This document shows positions 33,401-38,489 of a stretch of DNA of 38,489 nucleotides, in pieces (the stretch's first letter is position 1; every line of letters begins with the position of its first letter). The position numbers were made by a program, and so were the translations under genes. The notes beneath the pieces are model-generated. The model ran no database searches. It had not been told where the DNA came from and saw only the letters and a program-made list of their open reading frames with translations. This DNA is from SIG714 sp964638675. GTDB taxonomy: Bacteria; Bacillota; Clostridia; Oscillospirales; CAG-272. The DNA lies in NCBI GenBank assembly GCA_964638675.1, contig CAZXAU010000020.1, positions 1-38,489 of the forward strand, read 5' to 3'.

Positions 33401-34447
33401 ATCGACACTTCTCGGTTTCGAGAGCGTTCTGCTGTCAAGAGTGTTGTACTGTACCGCATCGGGAGATTCCCTGTCAACATTTGTGTCGAGCACAACTACC
33501 TTACCCGACTGATATACATGGTGGCCTGAAGCTATCGATATATATTTTCCGCTCTGCCCGGGAATCTCTCTCGTGTGAAGAAGAGTTGTCGGGAAATTGG
33601 CGTTGTCAGCAAAAAGCTCTGTCTGATTGGTTCCGTCTGCGAACATCTGGAAAGCTCCCTGGACATACATCTGAGTACGGTCGTTATAGTCCCATCTTGT
33701 ATATATGACTCTTCCGTCATCCGTAACCGTCGGGTAGGTTGTATGAACCTGGTCATATCCGACTCTGATAATATTTGAGCCGTCGCCTTCCATAATGTAC
33801 AGATTACAAACCGGAGTGATCCAGCAGTCAACCGTCTGTACACATCTGTTTGAATTGAAAACTATATTTCCGTTCGGAAGGTATTTCGGTTCAATATCCG
33901 AGTGACCCGATCCGAATGTCAACTGCTTTGTTTCTTTTGTGGCTATATCCATTTCATAAATGTGATAGTCATCACTTGTGGTTCTCTTGAACGAATAAAG
34001 CACCTTTGTTCCGTCTGCCGATACATCGGGGTCTCTTATAACGCCGGTCGTTGAATTCATCAGTGTGTATTCATATACCTCAACTTTATCACCTTTATCA
34101 ACAACGGTCAGCAAGACCATGCTCGATCCGCCGTTGAAATTGTATTCAACATACTGATCATCCGAGGAATTGATCTCCTGCAGAGCATCGGTATATGCAT
34201 AATGTGAACCGCCGAGATGCTTGTGTCTTACAAGAATATAATAGTTTGAGTTTTCGATAAGACTGTTCAGAAGCTTCTTGCTCGCCTCATTCCCTTTCGG
34301 AATAGTTCTCGTGAGCTTACCTTTTATTGTTATTTCATCATCCTCTGCGGATATGGAAAAAGAAAGCGTTGAAACGAGTACAAGGGCAATTGCAAGAAGA
34401 AGGAGTGCAACAGATAATAATCTTTTACTGCGATATGCTGTTTTCAT
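30410..34447 (-). CDS. Secreted di-haem c-type cytochrome related to hydrazine synthase alpha subunit
   Basis: This 1345-residue protein has a signal peptide (about 1-34), then a TolB/WD40-like beta-propeller (about 130-470, blades such as DPDVSADGTKVLYSF and YPTVTDDGRVIYTRW). The haem-binding motif C550-V-G-C553-H554 and a second, C616-I-E-C619-H620, follow. Beta-sandwich modules (about 690-960, YLNGTQVF) come next, then a cytochrome-like tail (HGNLTKEEIALISCWIDLAVPC, in two parts around H1022) and a discoidin-like C-terminus (about 1205-1345). The propeller-plus-CxxCH order resembles HzsA-related proteins of Planctomycetes, by memory of the family. It probably binds haem c outside the membrane; the reaction is unknown. 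The next upstream gene lies 21 bp away, so the two are co-transcribed. Confidence 0.85.
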   Translation of the reverse strand: MKTAYRSKRLLSVALLLLAIALVLVSTLSFSISAEDDEITIKGKLTRTIPKGNEASKKLLNSLIENSNYYILVRHKHLGGSHYAYTDALQEINSSDDQYVEYNFNGGSSMVLLTVVDKGDKVEVYEYTLMNSTTGVIRDPDVSADGTKVLYSFKRTTSDDYHIYEMDIATKETKQLTFGSGHSDIEPKYLPNGNIVFNSNRCVQTVDCWITPVCNLYIMEGDGSNIIRVGYDQVHTTYPTVTDDGRVIYTRWDYNDRTQMYVQGAFQMFADGTNQTELFADNANFPTTLLHTREIPGQSGKYISIASGHHVYQSGKVVVLDTNVDRESPDAVQYNTLDSRTLSKPRSVDSAGYPTTGNVYKYPYALNENEFLVAASKTYSGGSTNFDIYLMNNTGTIITLAEGETNAPASQIVPVKTRDPFNRASSVDYSSNTGTYYVSNVYEGEGMDGVKPGSVKYLRVVELQWRTTSIGATYQAGSGTGDPFTPIATGNGSWDVKAVLGITDVESDGSALFSVPSDTPVYFQLLDENGRMIQTMRSWSTLMRGEIYSCVGCHENNNTSPSSGSMTIALKRGVQKLKADTWMGMFEEYEGFDPYSTDSIGFSYLNTVQRIFDKSCIECHSNTDKSFDEIGALNLSNGTADLYNANYIIAPQDVFTYSVDGKAVGTDYAPFGALSSGMKDINTLYDGNTLQISKGIFVTKYDYEACVFKLTLKYSGKVTVKINGKQVYTATKTNVTEETIVIDSSNFTVGNNTFSLELSGGKKYIDLSLNAGLEGANEDVVLMQRDAKWKYLISTSSTAVSNNFYQSSFDDSSWKEAKAPFGSLASCNTTWNDANGNYIWLRTSFNITSDVYEKILGGKLIFDMFYDDHCTIYLNGTQVFTNTGWNTSFERISINYEVSKVLKVGENNIAVKLGDTGGDHYFGTGITVVTASKNVDTSAVFSLEGAMTESSRMMKKFPLSYLLLTGSTPSYGGNQAAGYHYIGKSSNKYIKWISTMSVAEVLPAYYAGSTQSTMISKLMAGHGNLTKEEIALISCWIDLAVPCFGEYDDCNTFNASQERQYQETVNKRNYYTALDEYTKLSLASLTPTGSISITYKPASGNESSATGNGIAYLYVKSKYASGDTVSIELGDGNKYAFVCINGRLGETLVYAPDGKIEFTLNNTATIYPLTVSGRNYYRDNTITVRIPTSDELKSDRNLALNPFDGSTSTAFPHVISSGDMSGAQYAGRNVIDGFSVNSDNVGKWPTQAWRPTNISDSSIKIDFGRQVVVNELIIYSAKDTSYLISAAVEFSNGEKQVISLRNTSEGMSFDLGGRTVTSITLTNLVSADSSSKASIAEIKVIGHET

Positions 34448-34468
34448 TGAATTATTCTCCTTTCATCA

Positions 34469-36733
34469 TCATGCGTTATATACGAGCTTATAATCGCTCG
34501 AAACTTTATTTCCGGATTTATCCTTGATCGTTATGAGCAAATACCCACCTTTTGCGAAATCAGCAGGAACCGTCTTTCCGATCTCAAGCACTGTTGATTT
34601 CCCGTAATCCAAAGCTTTAATGTCTTTTGAATCTTTGAATACATCTTTTCCGTCAGCCGATTTGAGGACGATTTCGACAGTGACATCTGTCTCATTGTAT
34701 GTCTGACATCTGAGCGATACTGTATCTACCGTCATTCCGGGAAGGATTCTTGTGAATACCTCGCTGCCGTTCTTCTTTCCGATGACCTCTTCAACTCCGT
34801 ATTGCTCATCGACAGTACCAATAGAGAGGACAAATTCGGTAAGATCCGCAAGTTCCTTTTCGGTGAGTGTGCGGTTTGCGAATTTCTGAATTACAGCTGA
34901 TATATCACTTACGCTTCCGTCATAAATGTACGGTGCACTTCTCCATATCTCAACGAGTGTGGGTGTATCGAAATCCCTGTTTTCCCACGATCCGTCCGAT
35001 CCGAGATAGGGCGATGTATGTTTTTTCAGGTCTGTGTAAAGCGGTGCCGGGTGACAAACTGCACATCCGACTTCCTCAAAGAGCTGTTTTCCTGCAAGAG
35101 CCGCCTGCGTATAGCTTCCGTCTTTATTCAGGTACGGGCTTTCTACCGGAAGGAGCGAACGGAGATATGCATCCATTGCTTCGAGCTTATCTTCTGAGAT
35201 TACTGCTATAAGTGCACCTGCGACAGATTCTTCAACCATCAGTTTTGCATTGTCGCAAAGTCCTGTCTTCATTACGGGAGGAGTTCTGAATGAATAGAGC
35301 ATGGACGGTGTATTTTTAGTGGTTCCGAGTCCGTCGCCTGATTCATCCCAGTTAAATGCATCTGCTCTGCCGTCGGGGTGGCATGACGAACAGCTCTGCC
35401 AGCCCTGATAACATAACGATGCATTGTTCCAAAGGAATTCTCCGTAGCGTTCGGGAGTCATTTCGGGCTGATCTCCGAGCGAGATACTGCCACTCTGCTT
35501 CATATCGGTTGCATTGATCTTGAGAAGCTTTCCGCCGAAATAATCCGAAACTATAATCTCATCGCCAACAAGCGAAATGTCTCTCGGCGAAAGTGCATCG
35601 AGCTTAATTCTTGTTTTGCAAGTTCTCAGGAAAGGTATATAGCTTGATATTTTATCAACCGACGAAACGTATTCATGTTTTCCCGAAGCAACACTTTGCG
35701 TCAGTTGATTCAGTTTTGACAGGTCAACTTTTATAAGCTCCTGCGTTCCCGAAATGCTGATATAAAGACTGCCACCGTCTGCCGAGCATTTGACGTCATA
35801 TGGATTACCTGCTCCCTTTTCAAGGTCGTCAAGCAAATATGACGTATAAGAACGATCGCTCGTTTTTATGACCGTAAAGGCATTTGAATTTACCCACGAT
35901 CTGTCGAGCTGAGTCGTAGGATATGAATATCTGCCTATAATGTGTGTTATGTAAACTTCACTTCCGTCTTTTGAAGCGGCAATTCCCTGAATGTTTTTTG
36001 TTCCGGGTGTGAGGTCGATCATCGACACACTGTTCTTTTCTGTATCAACAACGTAGACATTCGCACTAGCACTGTCAGTGTTAGGATCTTCATCGCTCAG
36101 GAAACATGCGACATAGATATCCTTTCCGACAAGAACCATTTTTTTCGGTTCTTTACCGGTCTTGATTTTCTGAATGTCGCCGCTGTCAAGGTCTACAACA
36201 TTGACCGAATTTGAAAATCTGCATGCAACATACGCCTTTGAGCCGACTATTACAGCATCGATGGGTGTATGACCGACATATTTCTCGGAAACCTTATTAA
36301 GAGATGAGTCAAGCTTCACTATATGTCCGTCAAGCTGTCCTTCGAGAGAATATATATTGCTTCCCGATATCGCAACGCCGTTCACCTCTCTTGACGATAA
36401 GTAACGTGAAAGAACCTTTCCATCACTTGAATACTTTGTGACAGTACAAGCTCCGGAATCGGAAACATATATATTTCCATGATCATCCGATATAACCGCT
36501 GTCGGGTTGAAAAACTCACTTTTTGCGTGCGGATTGTCATTGCCGGTGACCGGGATAATACTTCCCGTAACAGACCCGGGCAGACCGGTCGGCATGAGCG
36601 TAGACGAACCGGAGGGCGTCGGAGTCACGTCCGCCTTCTTGCATGCGACAAGAGTCAGGGCAAGAATCAGAGCAATAACCGCTATGATCACGAGTGATCT
36701 GACAACTAATTCTTTCTTGATTTTGTTTGACAT
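34469..36733 (-). CDS. Lipoprotein with YVTN beta-propeller and di-haem cytochrome c peroxidase-like domain
   Basis: The 754-residue protein has a lipobox L-V-A-C31, a Ser/Pro/Thr-rich linker, and a YVTN/NHL-like beta-propeller (about 68-400, with GNIYVSDSGACTVTKYSSDG in its first blade and PTTQLDRSWVNSNA further on). A C-terminal MauG/cytochrome c peroxidase-like part carries C448-S-S-C451-H452 and C557-A-V-C560-H561. A helix, ISAVIQKFANRTLTEKELADL, and a final beta-sandwich (about 650-754) complete it. It should be anchored on the outer membrane face and bind two haems c. Related proteins are peroxidases or electron-transfer oxidases; the substrate is unknown. Upstream lie the cytochrome c maturation genes (58 bp); downstream, the second cytochrome (21 bp). 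Confidence 0.9.
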   Translation of the reverse strand: MSNKIKKELVVRSLVIIAVIALILALTLVACKKADVTPTPSGSSTLMPTGLPGSVTGSIIPVTGNDNPHAKSEFFNPTAVISDDHGNIYVSDSGACTVTKYSSDGKVLSRYLSSREVNGVAISGSNIYSLEGQLDGHIVKLDSSLNKVSEKYVGHTPIDAVIVGSKAYVACRFSNSVNVVDLDSGDIQKIKTGKEPKKMVLVGKDIYVACFLSDEDPNTDSASANVYVVDTEKNSVSMIDLTPGTKNIQGIAASKDGSEVYITHIIGRYSYPTTQLDRSWVNSNAFTVIKTSDRSYTSYLLDDLEKGAGNPYDVKCSADGGSLYISISGTQELIKVDLSKLNQLTQSVASGKHEYVSSVDKISSYIPFLRTCKTRIKLDALSPRDISLVGDEIIVSDYFGGKLLKINATDMKQSGSISLGDQPEMTPERYGEFLWNNASLCYQGWQSCSSCHPDGRADAFNWDESGDGLGTTKNTPSMLYSFRTPPVMKTGLCDNAKLMVEESVAGALIAVISEDKLEAMDAYLRSLLPVESPYLNKDGSYTQAALAGKQLFEEVGCAVCHPAPLYTDLKKHTSPYLGSDGSWENRDFDTPTLVEIWRSAPYIYDGSVSDISAVIQKFANRTLTEKELADLTEFVLSIGTVDEQYGVEEVIGKKNGSEVFTRILPGMTVDTVSLRCQTYNETDVTVEIVLKSADGKDVFKDSKDIKALDYGKSTVLEIGKTVPADFAKGGYLLITIKDKSGNKVSSDYKLVYNA

Positions 36734-36791
36734 TTTAATTTATCTCCCATAGAATTTATTGTTATTGTTTTATATCAAATTACCCGATTGT

Positions 36792-37550
36792 TCAGGAATA
36801 TGAATGCATCGAGCTTCCGCCTATAACGTTTGCGAACAGGAAGGTTATAACAAGTGCAATAAAACCTGCAATTGAAAGGAATTTGCAATATTTACGAAGA
36901 CTGCTCTTTCTGTAGAAGTGAAGATAAAGCATATACGTAAGCCATGTGACAAGCGACCAGCATTCCTTTATATCAAAAGCCCAGAACTGTCCCCAAACCT
37001 CATTTGCCCACATGGCACCGAAAAACATTCCGCAGGTCATAAAGGGAAAGAGAATTCTTACTATATAGTATACTATGCTCTCATCAGACTGTTTCCCGAT
37101 CATAAGATACACAGTAATTATAAACGCAACCGCCGCAAGTGAATATGATATCATGTAGACAAGTATATGCGGAACAAACCATGGCGAACGCAGGGCAGGA
37201 GGAAATGTCCATAAGGCATTCTTATTCATGAATACCGGACCCGTGATCACTATCGCCGACGCTATATAAAAGAACTGTATAAAGCCTTTCCTCTTTCCGA
37301 TATGCTCTATGATTCTGCCGAGCGGGCAAAAGCAGGCAGCAAGGAAGATCAGAACCTGAAACATAGAAACGAACGGAACATAGCTGTTGATAATAAAGTT
37401 GTTTACTATCAAAAGTAAATTTACGGCAAATCCTGCAACCGAGAAAACGTCAGAAAGTTTTCTCTTTTTCATCAGGTACAAAACAAAAGCTGAATAGTAA
37501 AATAACGCACAAGCGATGAGAAGTCCGAGAATCAAAGCGGGTGAATTCAT
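36792..37550 (-). CDS. ccsA: Cytochrome c biogenesis protein CcsA/ResC
   Basis: The 252-residue membrane protein has about eight hydrophobic segments. The haem-handling motif reads W186-G-Q-F-W190-A-F-D193-I-K-E-C-W198, followed by SLVTWLTYMLYLH with H211; it is the CcsA-type WWD motif with Phe at one Trp position. H128 and H249 (C-terminal M-H-S-Y-S) fit the conserved external histidines. With ResB it forms the System II synthase that carries haem across the membrane and attaches it to CxxCH motifs. It overlaps the resB gene by 4 bp, and cytochrome genes follow. This is shorter than most CcsA proteins (about 300 or more residues). Confidence 0.93.
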   Translation of the reverse strand: MNSPALILGLLIACALFYYSAFVLYLMKKRKLSDVFSVAGFAVNLLLIVNNFIINSYVPFVSMFQVLIFLAACFCPLGRIIEHIGKRKGFIQFFYIASAIVITGPVFMNKNALWTFPPALRSPWFVPHILVYMISYSLAAVAFIITVYLMIGKQSDESIVYYIVRILFPFMTCGMFFGAMWANEVWGQFWAFDIKECWSLVTWLTYMLYLHFYRKSSLRKYCKFLSIAGFIALVITFLFANVIGGSSMHSYS

Positions 37551-38284
37551 AAATTGTCCTCGCTTTCATTGTTTTTTACGTACACAGAAGCCTTTTTTCT
37601 CTTACCTGCCGTGACATTTCCCAAATAGCACATAATAAATGTTCCGATGATTAGAATCGCAATTCCTGTGTATATGGTAGCCTCTGCAGGATCGTGCTTG
37701 AAAAGAAGCGTAGCACCGATATCCCCGGATGTCGGAACATTCATGAGATAAATCCTGTAGCCGTTTATCAGTTTCGGATTGTTAACGCTCAGTTCAATTT
37801 TTTCGTTTTTTCCGTCCGGATAACTGACTGTCAGATATGCATAATACTGTTTGACAGATTTATTATCCGATTCACTGTTTTCATTTTCATAATATTCAAT
37901 ATTAAGGTCATCAAATCTGAAATAAAATCCGAGATCAACGGTATTGTCGCCATCCCTTATTGAATTATAATAATTACCGTCTTTTAACACAGATACTGTA
38001 TAATTCTTCGTCATCATATTGCTTATCAGAAATCCAATTATGAGAAGAACAAGCCCTCCGTGGAGTATATAAAATCCTGCCTTATAAAATATCTGACCGT
38101 TCGGATTGTCAATACACAGACAAAGTGCGGTAATGACAGCAAAAACTATAAGCATCACATTTGTAAACGGTGTCAAAAATACATTATCGGACGAGAGCTG
38201 ATATATCAGAGTTGCAATCAGAACAAGTGCCGTACATATCAACATTACAATGCAAAACAGTATATAATTCCTGTTTTTTTTCAT
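37547..38284 (-). CDS. resB: Cytochrome c biogenesis protein ResB (Ccs1), compact form
   Basis: The 245-residue protein has three N-terminal hydrophobic segments (about 7-30, 40-57, 68-89, the last containing AGFYILHGGLVLLIIGF with H75). An extracytoplasmic domain (about 95-205) ends in the family pattern LSVNNPKLINGYRIYLMNVP and FKHDPAEATIYTGIAILIIG (fourth membrane segment). This is the ResB/Ccs1 partner of CcsA. At 245 residues it is much smaller than the 330-540 residues common in the family. It is the first gene of the cytochrome operon, with a strong promoter 42 bp upstream of its ATG. The ribosome site is GGAGGAGAGA-like. Confidence 0.9.
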   Translation of the reverse strand: MKKNRNYILFCIVMLICTALVLIATLIYQLSSDNVFLTPFTNVMLIVFAVITALCLCIDNPNGQIFYKAGFYILHGGLVLLIIGFLISNMMTKNYTVSVLKDGNYYNSIRDGDNTVDLGFYFRFDDLNIEYYENENSESDNKSVKQYYAYLTVSYPDGKNEKIELSVNNPKLINGYRIYLMNVPTSGDIGATLLFKHDPAEATIYTGIAILIIGTFIMCYLGNVTAGKRKKASVYVKNNESEDNL

Positions 38285-38325
38285 AAAATCTCTCTCCTCC
38301 TATCAATATTATTTAAAGTATACAT

Positions 38326-38354
38326 ATTATACAATAAAAATTCTGAAATTGCAA
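38326..38354 (-). promoter_or_regulatory. Promoter of the cytochrome operon
   Basis: On the minus strand TTGCAA (38349-38354) and a perfect TATAAT (38326-38331) are separated by 17 bp. The remaining sequence to the window end (38355-38489) shows no gene that I can support. Confidence 0.85.
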
Positions 38355-38489
38355 GGATTTTTTTCACAAATATAAATATGTTTTATTCCGTACTGTTTTT
38401 TTGCATGAAGCATGGCTTTTGATCTACCCATAGCATTTTTCCCGCCCTTTAGTGAAAAGCCTCAGCAAAAGCTTTATTACCTGACAAGA

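Noticed and set aside
38355..38489. Possible fourth copy of the leader repeat at the window end (GCAAAAGCTTTA)
   Set aside because: Only a short stretch matches; the ribosome site and CAATTCC block are absent.
1..38489. CRISPR arrays, transposases, integrases or phage genes
   Set aside because: No regularly spaced repeats and no protein with transposase or integrase motifs were seen.

Overview
The window reads as a chromosomal segment of a low-to-moderate-GC Firmicute, most likely a strictly anaerobic gut-type member of the Clostridia. The grounds are the strong TTGACA/TATAAT-type promoters with 16-17 bp spacers, GGAGG-type ribosome sites, a class A RNase P RNA, a DUF1846 protein, an F1Fo ATP synthase operon with atpI/atpZ-like leader genes, and a c-subunit carrying a sodium-type ion-binding signature. 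No species can be named from the sequence alone.

Layout. 1-4258 (minus): a leucine tRNA, a cysteine-cluster protein, a beta-lactamase-fold serine hydrolase, a DUF5662 protein and a Na/Pi cotransporter. 4471-7217 (plus): pncB, then ddl. 7295-11981 (minus): a five-gene envelope operon holding two NodB-type deacetylase lipoproteins, a membrane-anchored unknown, NfeD and an SPFH/paraslipin. 12121-17197: a NERD-like membrane protein (plus), dusB, rnpB and a DUF554 protein (minus), and a DUF1846 protein (plus). 17307-19350 (minus): rtcB and an aquaporin. 19471-27152 (minus): the complete ATP synthase operon, atpZ-like, atpI, atpB-E-F-H-A-G-D-C. 27289-38354 (minus): a surface cytochrome locus, with resB and ccsA (System II cytochrome c maturation), a beta-propeller di-haem lipoprotein, a 1345-residue secreted di-haem protein resembling the alpha subunit of hydrazine synthase, and a large surface metallophosphoesterase.

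Two things stand out. First, the 30.4-38.3 kb operon couples a compact haem-attachment machinery with two large extracellular c-type cytochromes. This is unusual for a fermentative-looking Clostridium relative and suggests an undescribed extracytoplasmic redox system. Second, a structured repeat occurs three times, directly upstream of ddl, the aquaporin gene and atpD. Each copy carries the Shine-Dalgarno sequence, then a 10-bp hairpin that differs between copies by compensating base changes, then exactly 12 nt before the ATG. In all three cases the hairpin separates the ribosome site from its start codon. One copy lies inside the ATP synthase operon, between gamma and beta.

The sodium-type c-subunit and the Na/Pi cotransporter fit sodium-based energetics. 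All functional statements rest on motifs read by eye; no database search was possible.
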